DNA of 55,300 bases, taken from an uncultured Anaerolineae bacterium (GTDB lineage Bacteria > Chloroflexota > Anaerolineae > Aggregatilineales > Phototrophicaceae). The stretch covers positions 1 to 55,300 of the forward strand of contig CALDYP010000015.1 in the NCBI GenBank assembly GCA_937944445.1, written 5' to 3'. Both the position numbers and the translations under genes were made by a program. A model generated the notes under the pieces. It did not search any database. It saw only the letters and a list, made by a program, of their open reading frames with translations, and had not been told where the DNA came from. Positions 17,334 to 27,280 of the stretch are shown one piece after another; position 1 is the first letter of the stretch, and each line of letters begins with the position of its first letter.

Positions 17334-18509
17334 ATGGCCGAATTCACACTTCCGAAGGACACAAGCCTGAACAAACGCAGCCGGCCTGTGGATGATTTGA
17401 TCCGTTACGTCTTGTTCGTGTGTGCTTCAATCTCGATCTTAACGACAGCGGGTATCATCTTTGTGCTCGGCAACGAAGCGCTTAACTTCTTCCGCAGTCA
17501 CGGGTTCATCCAAGCTGGCAATTCGCTCATTCAAGCCATTGAGCCAGACGAAACAGTCATTCGCCACACAACCTCTGGGCAAACCTACACAGTCGGCGAT
17601 ATGATCAGCTTTGCCGAGCGCGAAGGAACCGAAATTTTGCTGATCACTGACGTGCCAGAGCGCGGCGTCCTGATCGTCGAGCGCGGCTATGAAGGCACGA
17701 CCCCCAGCTTTCACGGCAACGGCAGCAACTTATTTAAGGTGAAGAACGTCACGCTAGTTGAGTTTTTCACGGGTCAGCGCTGGCAGCCACAGATCGCTGC
17801 CTTCGGCTTCCTGCCCCTACTTGTCTCGACCGTCATCATCAGCGTGATCGGCCTGTTAGTAGCTGTGCCGATCGGCCTCGGCGCAGCCATCTACATGTCT
17901 GAGTACGCCTCAGAACGGGCGCGCTCGATCTTGAAACCAACTCTAGAAATTCTCGCGGGTATCCCGACGGTGGTGCTGGGCTATTTCGCGTTAACGTTTA
18001 TGACACCGCTGCTGCGGGCTATCTTCGGCGTGGACGTCGTGCAGGTCTACAATATGGCTTCGGCGGGCATCGTCGTCGGCTTCATGTTGATCCCACTGGT
18101 GGCGACAGTGAGCGAGGACGCGCTGCGGGCGGTGCCGCGCTCGCTGCGCGAGGCGAGCTTCGCGCTGGGGGCGACGCGCTTCGAAACGTCAGTGCGCGTG
18201 CTCGTGCCCAGCGCGCTGTCCGGCATCTTGGCCGCCATCATCTTGGCGATGTCGCGCGCATTTGGTGAGACGATGATCGTCGCCGTGGCTGCCGGCGCAG
18301 GCCCCATGTACCCGATTGACTTCAACCCGTTCAAAGCAGCGGAAACGATCACTGGCCACATCGCTCGCATCAGCACCGGCGACCTAAGCTACGCTTCGAT
18401 GGATTACAACAGCTTGTTCTCGCTGGGGTTGGTGCTGTTCGTCGTTACCCTCGCTTTGAACTTGCTCAGCAACTATATCTCAGCGCGATTCCGTGAGGTG
18501 TATCAATGA
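17334..18509 (+). CDS. pstC: Phosphate ABC transporter permease PstC
   Basis: One of two permease subunits of the high-affinity phosphate importer. The 391-residue chain has a first helix at about 25-48, then an unusual external segment of about 90 residues (55-150) that includes a beta-rich stretch, and then the conserved permease core with five helices. The coupling EAA loop reads RSLREASFALGATRFETSVRVL-like (about 262-283), with LREASxALGAT typical of PstC. AGAGGGGG precedes the ATG. It overlaps pstA by 4 bp. Confidence 0.94.
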   Translation: MAEFTLPKDTSLNKRSRPVDDLIRYVLFVCASISILTTAGIIFVLGNEALNFFRSHGFIQAGNSLIQAIEPDETVIRHTTSGQTYTVGDMISFAEREGTEILLITDVPERGVLIVERGYEGTTPSFHGNGSNLFKVKNVTLVEFFTGQRWQPQIAAFGFLPLLVSTVIISVIGLLVAVPIGLGAAIYMSEYASERARSILKPTLEILAGIPTVVLGYFALTFMTPLLRAIFGVDVVQVYNMASAGIVVGFMLIPLVATVSEDALRAVPRSLREASFALGATRFETSVRVLVPSALSGILAAIILAMSRAFGETMIVAVAAGAGPMYPIDFNPFKAAETITGHIARISTGDLSYASMDYNSLFSLGLVLFVVTLALNLLSNYISARFREVYQ

Positions 18510-19885
18510 TGGAAGATAAGCGCAAGACCTACAGCTACGTTTTGCCTAAGCGCGAAGAATATGAGCAGAAGCTCGCCGCGCGGCATCGCATCGGCGAAAT
18601 CGCGTCTCGGTTCTTCTTCGCGGCCAATGCCTTTGCGCTGCTGGTGCTGTTCTTGCTGGCGTTGAACGTCTCAAACAGCGCCTTTGGCCTTGTGGTGTAC
18701 ACCTACGCCGTGGAGCCGGACTCGCTCTCGGATCGCCCCTTGTATGAGCTGTCTGAGCCAGAGCTGGTCAATCTGCTGGTTGAAAAAGTGCCGAACCGCC
18801 TGCGCGTGGTGATGCGCGACACGCTCAGCCAAGTTGAAAATCGCCTCTTTACTACTGCCCCCTTGCGCGAAGTGCTGCGCGGGCGCACTTTTGACCCTGA
18901 AATTGCCGACCTGACGGTGAACGACCTGACGCCAGAGCAGATCGCCCTCCTCCTCAGCGACAACCTGTCGCAGACGGAACTAGCTGCTGTGATCGAACGG
19001 CAGATCATTCAACCTAACGTCACGCGCAGTTGGCAGCTTTTCGACAGCTTGCTGAACCGCGAGCAGATCGAGCGTGATGTGGCTGAGCGCTTCCCGAATG
19101 GCGATTTGGCGTGGCGCTCGTGGATTAGCTGGGACTTTGTGGTCTCCTCCGTGTCAAGCAACCCGACGTTTGCTGGCCTACGCACGGCGCTGTTAGGCAC
19201 GTTCTGGGTGCTGCTGGTGACGGTCATCACCGCGCTGCCTATCGGCGTGGGGGCGGCCATCTATCTGGAAGAGTACGCCAACGACTCGTGGATCAACCGC
19301 ACGATCCAGACCAACATCCGCAACCTTGCAGGCGTGCCTAGCATCATCTACGGCATGTTAGGCTTGGCGGTGTTCGTGCGCGTGTTCGAAGAGTTTACCA
19401 GCGGGCGCTTCCTCGGCATCACCGACACCAACGGGCGCACCGTGATGTCGGCAGGCTTAACGCTGGCGCTGGTCATCCTGCCGGTGATCATCGTCAATGC
19501 TCAAGAGGCGCTCAAAGCTGTGCCGTCCAGCCTGCGCGAAGCGTCCTACGGCATGGGCGCGACCAAGTGGCAGACCGTCTCCCGCGTGGTGATGCCCAAC
19601 GCGATCGGCGGCATCATGACCGGCTTGATCCTCTCGATGTCGCGCGCCATCGGCGAGACGGCCCCGCTCATCGTGGTGGGCGCGTCCACGTTCATCGGCA
19701 TCGATCCCAACGGCATCTTCTCCAAGTTCACGGTTGTGCCGATTCAGATTTATCAGTGGACGGGCCGCCCCGAGCTTGAATTCAAGAATGCTGCCGCTGG
19801 GGCCATCCTCGTGCTGCTTATCACGCTGCTTCTCATGAACAGCATCGCCATTTACATTCGTCAGCGCGCTAGTGTCAGGTTGTAG
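18506..19885 (+). CDS. pstA: Phosphate ABC transporter permease PstA
   Basis: The second permease subunit. At 459 residues it is about 160 longer than usual, because a hydrophilic, helical segment (about 65-215) follows the first helix. The core has the EAA loop with [17 protein letters not shown] (about 336) and [20 protein letters not shown] (about 367). The inserted segment is probably external and may contact PstS or the cell wall; its function is not known. It begins inside the end of pstC (ATGA) and is followed by pstB after 8 bases. Confidence 0.94.
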   Translation: MMEDKRKTYSYVLPKREEYEQKLAARHRIGEIASRFFFAANAFALLVLFLLALNVSNSAFGLVVYTYAVEPDSLSDRPLYELSEPELVNLLVEKVPNRLRVVMRDTLSQVENRLFTTAPLREVLRGRTFDPEIADLTVNDLTPEQIALLLSDNLSQTELAAVIERQIIQPNVTRSWQLFDSLLNREQIERDVAERFPNGDLAWRSWISWDFVVSSVSSNPTFAGLRTALLGTFWVLLVTVITALPIGVGAAIYLEEYANDSWINRTIQTNIRNLAGVPSIIYGMLGLAVFVRVFEEFTSGRFLGITDTNGRTVMSAGLTLALVILPVIIVNAQEALKAVPSSLREASYGMGATKWQTVSRVVMPNAIGGIMTGLILSMSRAIGETAPLIVVGASTFIGIDPNGIFSKFTVVPIQIYQWTGRPELEFKNAAAGAILVLLITLLLMNSIAIYIRQRASVRL

Positions 19886-19893
19886 GAGGCATC

Positions 19894-20736
19894 ATGAACA
19901 ACATCGAAGATAGAATCGAAGCACAAATGACGCTCGACAAGGAGTTTGTTGCGCTCCAGCTCGAGCACGTCAACATCTACTACGGCCCGAACCTCGCGGT
20001 GGCCGACGTGACGATGCAAATCCACAAGAACAAGATCACCTCGTTCATCGGCCCGTCGGGCTGCGGCAAAACAACGGTGCTGCGCTCTCTGAATCGGATG
20101 AACGACCTCATCCCGGGTGCGCGCGTGGAAGGCAGCGTTTTGTACAACGGTGAGAACCTCTACAGTCACCAAGTGGATCCGGTGCAGGTGCGCCGCAACA
20201 TCGGCATGGTCTTTCAGAAGCCCAACCCCTTCCCGAAGAGCATCTACGACAACATCGCCTATGGCCCGCGCCTGCTGGGCGTCACCAAGAAGTCAGTCCT
20301 CGATGAGATCGTGGAGCGCAGCCTGCGCGGCGCGGCGCTGTGGGATGAGGTCAAGAACGACTTGAAGAAGAGCGGCCTTGCCCTCTCCGGTGGTCAGCAG
20401 CAGCGCTTGTGCATCGCCCGCACGATTGCCATCGAACCGGACATCATCCTGATGGACGAGCCGTGCTCGGCGCTGGACCCGATCTCGACGCAGCGCATCG
20501 AAGAACTCATGCGCGAGCTGCAATCCAAGTACACGATCATCATCGTGACCCACAACATGAGCCAAGCGCAGCGCGTGAGCGATTACTGCGCCTTCTACAG
20601 CATCCGCAAAGATGAAACCGAGGTTGGTAAGGAAAAGCGCTGGGGCACGCTGGTCGAGTTCGACTCGACCGAAAAGATGTTCACCAGCCCGGCATCAGTT
20701 GAAACGCGCGATTACATCGCGGGGCGTTTTGGTTAA
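19894..20736 (+). CDS. pstB: Phosphate ABC transporter ATP-binding protein PstB
   Basis: The ATPase that powers PstCA. Walker A is [10 protein letters not shown] (52-61), the signature is LSGGQQQRL, and Walker B is [13 protein letters not shown]; the H-loop is in [12 protein letters not shown]. The 280-residue length includes an N-terminal extension of about 20 residues compared with the E. coli protein. GGAGG precedes the ATG. A strong terminator follows, ending the operon. phoU, which usually follows pstB, is absent. Confidence 0.96.
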   Translation: MNNIEDRIEAQMTLDKEFVALQLEHVNIYYGPNLAVADVTMQIHKNKITSFIGPSGCGKTTVLRSLNRMNDLIPGARVEGSVLYNGENLYSHQVDPVQVRRNIGMVFQKPNPFPKSIYDNIAYGPRLLGVTKKSVLDEIVERSLRGAALWDEVKNDLKKSGLALSGGQQQRLCIARTIAIEPDIILMDEPCSALDPISTQRIEELMRELQSKYTIIIVTHNMSQAQRVSDYCAFYSIRKDETEVGKEKRWGTLVEFDSTEKMFTSPASVETRDYIAGRFG

Positions 20737-20764
20737 ATCGCGCCTGTTTGGCAGGTTGTCCTGT

Positions 20765-20799
20765 AAAGCGTGCCCCTCGGCACGCTTTATTTGTTTTTT
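20765..20799 (+). terminator. Rho-independent terminator of the pst operon
   Basis: A perfect 10-bp stem AAAGCGTGCC-CCTC-GGCACGCTTT (20765-20788) is followed by a T-rich tract with six consecutive T. It lies 28 bases after the pstB stop. Confidence 0.92.
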
Positions 20800-20859
20800 G
20801 CGCCTTGCCGCATTTCGACATATGCTTGAGATAACAAACAAATTGAGACAAAGCCGATA

Positions 20860-20888
20860 TTGCCTTTTTAGAATATTTGTGCTATCGT
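20860..20888 (+). promoter_or_regulatory. Candidate recA promoter with SOS-box-like operator
   Basis: TTGCCT (20860-20865) and TATCGT (20883-20888) are spaced 17 bases, with an extended -10 TG at 20880-20881. Between them lies TAGAATATTTGTGCTA (20869-20884), an imperfect palindrome matching the Gram-positive SOS box GAAC-N4-GTTC at six of eight positions. The placement fits LexA repression of recA. LexA itself is not in the window. Confidence 0.5.
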
Positions 20889-20939
20889 TGTGTACTTGCA
20901 AGGGTTATCCTCACCGGCGAAAAATGAGCAGGGGCAATC

Positions 20940-22019
20940 ATGGTTAGAAAAAAGACTACCAAGACGACGACGCTGTTTGACAACAACGCCGAGAATCAGG
21001 CGGAAGTCAACGAGGCTAAGATGAAACAGATGGAGGCCACCCTCGCAGACATCACCAAGCGCTTTGGCGATGGAACGGTGGTGCGGCTGGGGGATGCCAA
21101 GCACATGCAGGTTGAGACGATCCCGTCTGGCTCGCTGGGCGTGGACATCGCCATCGGCGTGGGCGGCATCCCACGCGGGCGCATCACGGAGATCTACGGC
21201 CCCGAATCGAGCGGCAAGACGACCCTCTGCTTGCACGTCATCGCTGAGGCGCAGAAGCGTGGCGGGCTGGCTGCTTTCATCGACATGGAAAACGCGCTCG
21301 ACCCCACCTATGCCGAGCGAATCGGCGTCAACCTTGACACGCTGTTCGTCAGCCAGCCGGACACAGGCGAGCAAGCCCTTGAAATCTGCGAGACGCTGGT
21401 GCGCTCAGGCGCGCTGGATGTGGTCGTGGTGGACAGCGTGGCCGCGCTCGTCCCGCGGGCGGAAATCGAGGGCGAGATGGGCGACAGCCACGTCGGCCTG
21501 CAAGCCCGTTTGATGAGCCAAGCCCTGCGCAAGCTGGCCGGCGCGGTCAAGCAGTCGAATGTGGCGCTGCTGTTCACCAACCAACTGCGCGAAAAAGTTG
21601 GGGTGATGTTCGGGTCACCCGAAACGACGCCGGGCGGGCGGGCGCTCAAGTTCTACGCCAGCGTGCGCATCGACATCCGCCGCACCGAGTCGATCAAGAG
21701 CGGGGAAGACGTCGTCGGCAGTCGGACGAAGGTCAAGATCAAGAAGAACAAAGTGGCCCCGCCCTTCAAAGAGTGCGAGTTTGACATCATGTTCATGGAA
21801 GATGGCATCAGCAAGACGGGCGAAATCCTCGATCTGGCGGTCAACTTGAACATCGTGGAGAAGCGTGGGGCGTTCTTCCGCTACAATGAGGGGCTGCTGG
21901 GGCAGGGCCGCGAGAACGCCCGTCAGTTCCTGAAGGAGAACCCGGCTGTCGCGCTGGAGCTTGAAGACCTCATCCGCCAGCATTACGGTCTGCCGCCGTT
22001 GGTGAGCTTGCCCGAGTAA
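20940..22019 (+). CDS. recA: Recombinase RecA
   Basis: RecA forms filaments on single-stranded DNA, drives strand exchange and triggers LexA self-cleavage. The 359-residue protein has Walker [10 protein letters not shown] (87-95), the MAW-region DNA loop 1 ([14 protein letters not shown]), loop 2 ([22 protein letters not shown]) and the LKFYASVR stretch, all canonical. The N-terminal 30 residues are a little longer and more basic than in E. coli. No intein is present. The TPR gene starts 5 bases after the stop; recX is absent. Confidence 0.98.
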   Translation: MVRKKTTKTTTLFDNNAENQAEVNEAKMKQMEATLADITKRFGDGTVVRLGDAKHMQVETIPSGSLGVDIAIGVGGIPRGRITEIYGPESSGKTTLCLHVIAEAQKRGGLAAFIDMENALDPTYAERIGVNLDTLFVSQPDTGEQALEICETLVRSGALDVVVVDSVAALVPRAEIEGEMGDSHVGLQARLMSQALRKLAGAVKQSNVALLFTNQLREKVGVMFGSPETTPGGRALKFYASVRIDIRRTESIKSGEDVVGSRTKVKIKKNKVAPPFKECEFDIMFMEDGISKTGEILDLAVNLNIVEKRGAFFRYNEGLLGQGRENARQFLKENPAVALELEDLIRQHYGLPPLVSLPE

Positions 22020-22024
22020 GGCCA

Positions 22025-22876
22025 ATGGTGCGCTGGTGGACGCTGCTGATTGGGCTGTGGGGCAGCCTGCTGCCGCTGTGGGCGCAGGCTGCCACCGCGT
22101 CATGTGAGGTGCTCACACGGGAGGAGACGTTCTTCCAGATCGGCTATGCCGAAGCCGGGCGGGATTATGAGCGTGCCCTGCAATTGCTCAACTGTTTGAT
22201 CCGCCAGCAGCCCCACGACGTACAGGCGCTGCACACGCGCGGGCGGCTGCACTATCAGATTGCCAACTACGAATCCGCCGCCAAAGACTTTGAAACCCTG
22301 CTCCAGATCAACCCGCAGGATCCGATTGCTCACAACGGGCGCGGGTTGGTCTCGCTGATATATGAGTGGAACGACCTCGCATGGGAGGACTTCCACCGCG
22401 CGGTGACCTACAAGCCGGACTATGCGGAGGGCTACTTCAACCGTGGGCGCGCCGCCGAGCGCATGGGCAGCGTGCGCGAGGCGCTGGCCGACTATCAGAC
22501 AGCGCTCTACTACGGCTATGAGCCGCGGGTGGCCGTCTTGTGGAACATGGCGATGCTCTACGAGCGCACCGGCGACACGGCGGGCTATCAGGCGCTTTTA
22601 GAGGAGATCATCCGCGTGAACGTGCGCTACGCCCCGGCTTATGAGCGGCTGGGCAACTTGATGGCGCAGACGGGGCGTAACTTCGACGCACAGTTCTACT
22701 TCGAACGCTTGGCTGAGTTCGCCTCAGAGCGGCGTATCGACCCGCTTAGCCCACAAGAGACGGCCATTCGCTCGTTCCTGCGCTTCATGCCGCTGATGCT
22801 GGTCGTGCTCATCCTCAGCGGGCTGATCGGCGGCGCGGTCGTCCAAGCGTTTCAGCGTCGGCAACCCGTCGCTTAA
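22025..22876 (+). CDS. Exported TPR-repeat protein with C-terminal membrane anchor
   Basis: A 283-residue protein: signal-like helix 1-24, about five TPR units from 35 to 225 (for example QVDPIAHNGRGLV-type and YFNRGRAAERMGSVREALAD), and one membrane helix at about 255-277 followed by a short basic tail. It starts 5 bases after recA and may be read from the recA promoter, though a functional link to RecA is not obvious for an exported protein. The role is unknown. Confidence 0.82.
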   Translation: MVRWWTLLIGLWGSLLPLWAQAATASCEVLTREETFFQIGYAEAGRDYERALQLLNCLIRQQPHDVQALHTRGRLHYQIANYESAAKDFETLLQINPQDPIAHNGRGLVSLIYEWNDLAWEDFHRAVTYKPDYAEGYFNRGRAAERMGSVREALADYQTALYYGYEPRVAVLWNMAMLYERTGDTAGYQALLEEIIRVNVRYAPAYERLGNLMAQTGRNFDAQFYFERLAEFASERRIDPLSPQETAIRSFLRFMPLMLVVLILSGLIGGAVVQAFQRRQPVA

Positions 22877-22931
22877 CCTCTTTGCCGGTCTCTGCTATCA
22901 TGCACCCTGATACACTTCAGGAGGCAGCCGT

Positions 22932-24071
22932 TTGAACTACTCGCTTGATGACACCCAACCCAACCGCGCTGTGTCGATGCCCCATATGGTGACCGTGGAA
23001 GATGAGGAAGGGGGCGGCCCGGGCTGCGTCGTCTGGGGGTTGGTTGGGGCGTTCATGGTGGCTGGATCGCTCTTCGTCGTGCTCATGGCGGCGCTGGCCG
23101 GTTGGAACGACGGCTACCGCGTCGCCATCGGCAACGCCACTGCCACCAGCGCCCAAGAGATCCTCACACAGTGCAACCTCATCCCGAACGACCTCGCGCA
23201 GAACGCTTTCGGGCTGGCGCAGGTGCGCGTCAACAGCCTGATGGAATCGCCGCAGGGCGCGGAGTGCGTCGCCACGCTCGCCCCACAGATGACCGCTGTC
23301 TACAGCAGCGCTATGCAGACGCTCACCCCTGCCGCCACCGCTACCCCTGAGCCGTCACCTACCCCGGCGCTGGTGGTGGACGCCGCCCCTCCGCCGGATG
23401 CGCCGCCCGCCCCCACCACCAGCAGCAGCGGCTTTGACCTCGGCGGGCTGCTGGCGGAAGCAGAGGCCGACATCGAAGCGGGCGAGTACCTGCGCGCGAT
23501 CGACACGCTCGACGCGATCAGCGCGGTGGACCCCACCTTCCAAAAGTCGCGGGTTGATCAACTGCTGTTCCGCGCCCTGACGAGCGAAGCCACCCGCCAG
23601 TTCCGCGGCGGCGGCAACCTCGCGCAGGCCATCGCGCTCACCAGCCGCGCCGAAGTCTACGGCGACGTGGGTGAACTCAACTATGAGCGCTTCATCGCCG
23701 AGCTGTGGCTGCAATCGCAGGCCTACAGCGGCGTCAACTACCCGCGCGCCATTCAACTGCTCAACCGCATCGTGTTCGAACAGAACCTGCCCAACTATCG
23801 CAACGCGCGCCAAGCGCTCATCAACCAGTATATCGCCTACGGCGACGCGCTGGCGTTGGGCGGCGACCCGTGCAGCGCCGTGCAGCAATTCGATCAGGCG
23901 ATCCGCCTCAGCGGCAGCCCGACTGCCAGCGCCAAGCGCGCCACCGCTGAAGCAGCTTGTCTAGGCCTCCAACCCACGCCGACGCTTGACCCGCTCGCGC
24001 CAACGCCTGACCCGGCCAACAACGGCGGCAGCAGCGGCAGCGGAACCGCGCCGATTGGCCAGCGCCCTTAA
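22932..24071 (+). CDS. Membrane-anchored protein with Pro-rich linker and TPR-like domain
   Basis: A 379-residue protein with a TTG start preceded by AGGAGG. A short cytoplasmic segment leads into a single membrane helix (about 36-60). An external region follows with a Pro/Thr-rich linker (about 135-160), a helical domain with degenerate TPR-like repeats (about 165-350), and a Pro/Gly/Ser-rich tail. No family was recognised. It converges with gatA, 2 bp away. Confidence 0.75.
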   Translation: MNYSLDDTQPNRAVSMPHMVTVEDEEGGGPGCVVWGLVGAFMVAGSLFVVLMAALAGWNDGYRVAIGNATATSAQEILTQCNLIPNDLAQNAFGLAQVRVNSLMESPQGAECVATLAPQMTAVYSSAMQTLTPAATATPEPSPTPALVVDAAPPPDAPPAPTTSSSGFDLGGLLAEAEADIEAGEYLRAIDTLDAISAVDPTFQKSRVDQLLFRALTSEATRQFRGGGNLAQAIALTSRAEVYGDVGELNYERFIAELWLQSQAYSGVNYPRAIQLLNRIVFEQNLPNYRNARQALINQYIAYGDALALGGDPCSAVQQFDQAIRLSGSPTASAKRATAEAACLGLQPTPTLDPLAPTPDPANNGGSSGSGTAPIGQRP

Positions 24072-24073
24072 AA

Positions 24074-25552
24074 CTAAGCCGTCACCAACGCGGGGCGGCG
24101 AGTGTGCCAGTCGTGCGCCTGCTCGTAGGTGTGGGCCACGCGCATGATGCGATCTTCGGCCAGCGACGGGCCGAGGATCTGCAAGCCGATCGGCAGGCCC
24201 TGCTGGTCGAAGCCGCACGGCACGCTCAAGCCGCAGATGCCCGCGAGGTTGGCGGTGATGGTCATCACGTCGGCGAGGTACATTGCCAGTGGGTCGGCGG
24301 TGTGGTCGCCGAATTTGAAGGCCGTCGTGGGGGTGATGGGCGCGCACAGCACGTCCACTTCTTGGAAGGCCTGTTCGTAGTCGCGCTTGATGAGGGTGCG
24401 CACGGCCTGCGCCTTGCCGTACCATGCGTCGTAGTAACCGGCTGAGAGGGCATACGTCCCGAGCATGATGCGGCGCTTGACCTCGTCGCCGAAGCCGGCG
24501 CTGCGCGTCGCTTTGTAGGTCTCCAGCAGGTCGCCTTTGTCGACGCGCAGCCCAAACCGTACCCCGTCGAAGCGGGCGAGGTTGGCGCTGGCCTCGCTGG
24601 TGGCGATGATGTAGTACGTTGCTAGCCCGTACTTGGTGTGCGGCAGGTTGACGTCTACCACCTGCGCGCCCATCGACTGCAAGAAGGCGACCGCCTCCAT
24701 GACGGCGTTTTCCACGTCTGGCTCTAAGCCTTCGCCGAAGTACTCGCGCGGCAGGCCGATCCTGAGGCCTTTGACGCCGCCTTCCAGCGCTGCCACGTAG
24801 TTCGGCACGGGGGCGGGCAGCGTCGTGCTGTCGAGCGGGTCCGGCCCGGCGATCACTTGCAGGATGCGCGCGGCGTCCTCGACGGTGCGCGCCAGCGGCC
24901 CGGCTTGATCGAGCGACGAGCCGTAGGCGATCAGCCCATAGCGCGAGACGCGCCCATAGCTCGGCTTGACCGCGGCCAGCCCACAGAATGCTCCCGGCAG
25001 GCGGATCGAACCGCCGGTGTCCGTCCCGAGCGACCCCATCGCCATGCGCGCGGCAACTGCTGCGCCGCTGCCGCCGCTGCTGCCGCCCGGCACGCGCTCC
25101 AGATCCCACGGGTTGCGCGTGTTGAAGTAGCCGCTGTTCTCAGTCGATGATCCCATGGCGAATTCGTCCATGTTCAGCTTGCCGAGCAGCACCATGCCGG
25201 CCTCTAACAGCCGCTCGATCACCGTCGCGTTGAAGATCGGCACGTAGCCCTTGAGGATCTTCGAACCGGCGGTGGTCTCAACGTCTTTGGTGGTGATGAC
25301 GTCTTTGATCGCCAGCGGGATGCCGAGCAGCGGGCGGGTCTCGCCTTTGGCGCGCAGCGCGTCCGCTGCTTCGGCCTGTTTCAGCGCCAGCTCAGCGGTC
25401 ACAGTCAGGAAGGCGCGCACCTGCGGGTCGAGCCGTTCGATCTGCGCCAGATGTGCCTGTGTGAGTTCCACGCTGCTGATCTCGCGCGCGTCGAGCTGGT
25501 GGAGCGCTTCGGTCAGGGTGAGGTCGGTGAGTTGGGTCATACGGCCTGCCAT
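24074..25552 (-). CDS. gatA: Aspartyl/glutamyl-tRNA amidotransferase subunit A
   Basis: GatA hydrolyses glutamine to supply ammonia for the conversion of Glu-tRNA(Gln) or Asp-tRNA(Asn). The amidase-signature triad is present: Lys in AIKDVITTKD (about 81), Ser in the loop GGSSGGSGAAVAARM (about 156-170) and Ser in GTDTGGSIRLP (about 180). The 492-residue length and the end of the domain fit GatA rather than other amidases. Translation may begin at the second ATG (25540, MTQLTDL). gatB and gatC are not adjacent, which is common in this phylum. Confidence 0.93.
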   Translation of the reverse strand: MAGRMTQLTDLTLTEALHQLDAREISSVELTQAHLAQIERLDPQVRAFLTVTAELALKQAEAADALRAKGETRPLLGIPLAIKDVITTKDVETTAGSKILKGYVPIFNATVIERLLEAGMVLLGKLNMDEFAMGSSTENSGYFNTRNPWDLERVPGGSSGGSGAAVAARMAMGSLGTDTGGSIRLPGAFCGLAAVKPSYGRVSRYGLIAYGSSLDQAGPLARTVEDAARILQVIAGPDPLDSTTLPAPVPNYVAALEGGVKGLRIGLPREYFGEGLEPDVENAVMEAVAFLQSMGAQVVDVNLPHTKYGLATYYIIATSEASANLARFDGVRFGLRVDKGDLLETYKATRSAGFGDEVKRRIMLGTYALSAGYYDAWYGKAQAVRTLIKRDYEQAFQEVDVLCAPITPTTAFKFGDHTADPLAMYLADVMTITANLAGICGLSVPCGFDQQGLPIGLQILGPSLAEDRIMRVAHTYEQAHDWHTRRPALVTA

Positions 25553-25657
25553 TCGTCAAAGTGAAGGACAACGGGGCGAGTATACCACTGCGGTTCATCT
25601 GGGCATAGAGAAGGCGCGCGGACGCGATAAACCCATCTGCAGAGCACGCCGTGCCCT

Positions 25658-25675
25658 CTTCTCCGCGCGGAGAAG
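25658..25675. repeat. 18-bp perfect palindrome in the composite repeat
   Basis: CTTCTCCGCGCGGAGAAG is its own reverse complement. It is flanked by GCACGCCGTGCCC on one side and GGGGGTTGGGGGATGAGGCCT-like sequence on the other, the same module seen at 11.8 and 39.7 kb. Confidence 0.75.
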
Positions 25676-25690
25676 GGGGTTGGGGGATGA

Positions 25691-25790
25691 GGCCTCACGG
25701 ACGCGGCAGGCCTCACGGACGCGGCAGGCCTCACGGACGCGGCAGGCCTCACGGACGCGGCAGGCCTCACGGACGCGGCAGGCCGCGTCC
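25691..25790. repeat. Five perfect 18-bp tandem repeats ending in a palindrome
   Basis: The unit GGCCTCACGGACGCGGCA occurs five times without change at 25691, 25709, 25727, 25745 and 25763. The last copy runs into GGACGCGGC-AG-GCCGCGTCC (25771-25790), a hairpin of the same family as those at the window ends. The stop codon of the leftward membrane-protein gene begins immediately to the right, so the array abuts a gene end. Confidence 0.95.
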
Positions 25791-27215
25791 CTACTCTAGA
25801 GGGATGAGGGCGGCGTCCCCCTGTTGGAACAGCGCCTCGCCGCTCGCTGCGCCGCGCATGAACTGTATGGTAGGCGGGTCAGCAGGCGCGGGCAGCGGCA
25901 GCGGCGGCAGCGTCACGACGCACTCGCACAGGCTGCCCGCCCAGTCGTCCGGCGCGGCGTTTTGCAGCACCGTCTCTTCTGGAAGATTCTCGTTCAGCCA
26001 CAGCAGCGCCCTCAGCTCGTCCTCGGTGATGGTGTGCTGCGCGCGGGCGGCCAGCCCCAGCGTTGAAGCGCCTACCAGCGCCACCAGCAGCCCGGCCATC
26101 AGCAGCGAATAGCGATGCTCGTGCAGCCACGGGAGCGGCAGGCGCTCAGCGGCGCGGTGCAGCCACGTCCCGACGACGTAGACGATGGGCAGCGTCAGCC
26201 ACCCGCCCAGCGCGGCCTCATCGCCGAACAGCAGCGGGGCAGGCCGCGTAGGCAGCGTCAGCAGCCACGGCCCCAAGCCGAAGAGCAGCGCCCCCACCAG
26301 CGCCAGCAGCGGCACGACGCGCCGCTGCCGCCCTAGATGCCACACGACGTACCCCCCCAGCCCAACGAGCGCCGCCGCGCCGACAGCCAAATCAGCGTAG
26401 ATCGCCGCGCCGACCAGCAGCCCGGTGGCGACCGCGTCCTGTTTGGATGGGTCGCGCCGCAGCCGCAGCGCCCCGATCCCTGCTGCCAACGCGAACAGCA
26501 TCCCCAGCAGCAGGGTGTAGTGCCCGGTCAGCAAAGTGAGCAGCGCGCCGCCCGAGAGCAGCGCCACCGCGCCAAAGGTGCGCCCCATGCGCTGGCCGCC
26601 CAGCTCGCTGCCCCAGTCATAGCACAGCCACACAAACAAAAACGCCACCACCCCACCCACGCCGAACTGCACCGCTGCCACCGTCTGCAAGAGCTGCTTG
26701 CTGAGGTAGGACGTGAGCGCGATGAACCCGGGGGCGTAGAACGCGGCCACGTCTGGCGCGTGGGGGGCGAAGCTGTCGAACTGGCTGCTGAGGCGCGCGA
26801 GCACCGTCACGTAGCCGATCTGCTGGCCGATTGGCCCCAGCGGCAGCGTGAGGGTGTAGACGATCACTGTGATGATCCCGCCCACGCCGGCGAAGAACAG
26901 CAGATCCGCCGGGCCGGGCCAGCCTTGATCTTTGTCCTCCAGCGTTTCGCCGCGGGCCTCGGCGCGCGCTTGGCCTTGTGAGAACGTCCCCCCCAGCACG
27001 ACAAGCGTTACGAGCGCGAACAGCAGATAGTCCACCACCAGCGTATCCCAGCCGAAGGCATACGCCCACCAGACCGAGCCGCCCGTGATGAGCGCCAGCG
27101 CCAGCGTCGCGCTCAAGGCGATGCGCGGCTGCGCGGTGCGCCACGCGGGGGCGAGCATTGCCCCTGCGCCCACCAGCACCGCGCCCACAATGAAGATCAC
27201 GAACAACAACAGCAT
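25791..27215 (-). CDS. Polytopic membrane protein, GT-C-like
   Basis: A 474-residue protein with about eleven hydrophobic segments up to residue 400 and a short soluble C-terminal region (about 405-474). The layout (many helices, then ELRALLWLNENLPEETVLQNAAPDDWAG) resembles membrane glycosyltransferases whose C-terminal part carries a LRxxxxWLxxNxPxxxxV motif. The acidic catalytic loop between the first helices is not clear, so the enzymatic assignment is tentative. The gene's final codons touch a repeat array. Confidence 0.7.
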   Translation of the reverse strand: MLLLFVIFIVGAVLVGAGAMLAPAWRTAQPRIALSATLALALITGGSVWWAYAFGWDTLVVDYLLFALVTLVVLGGTFSQGQARAEARGETLEDKDQGWPGPADLLFFAGVGGIITVIVYTLTLPLGPIGQQIGYVTVLARLSSQFDSFAPHAPDVAAFYAPGFIALTSYLSKQLLQTVAAVQFGVGGVVAFLFVWLCYDWGSELGGQRMGRTFGAVALLSGGALLTLLTGHYTLLLGMLFALAAGIGALRLRRDPSKQDAVATGLLVGAAIYADLAVGAAALVGLGGYVVWHLGRQRRVVPLLALVGALLFGLGPWLLTLPTRPAPLLFGDEAALGGWLTLPIVYVVGTWLHRAAERLPLPWLHEHRYSLLMAGLLVALVGASTLGLAARAQHTITEDELRALLWLNENLPEETVLQNAAPDDWAGSLCECVVTLPPLPLPAPADPPTIQFMRGAASGEALFQQGDAALIPLE

Positions 27216-27280
27216 GCGTGCATTCTTTCACTTGCGATGAAGGTCAAAACCTTTGAAGCGGCCAGCGCCACCCACAACGC

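Noticed and set aside
19894..20936. phoU after pstB
   Set aside because: A strong terminator follows pstB and no ORF resembles PhoU.
25691..25790. CRISPR array
   Set aside because: Units are directly adjacent with no unique spacers.
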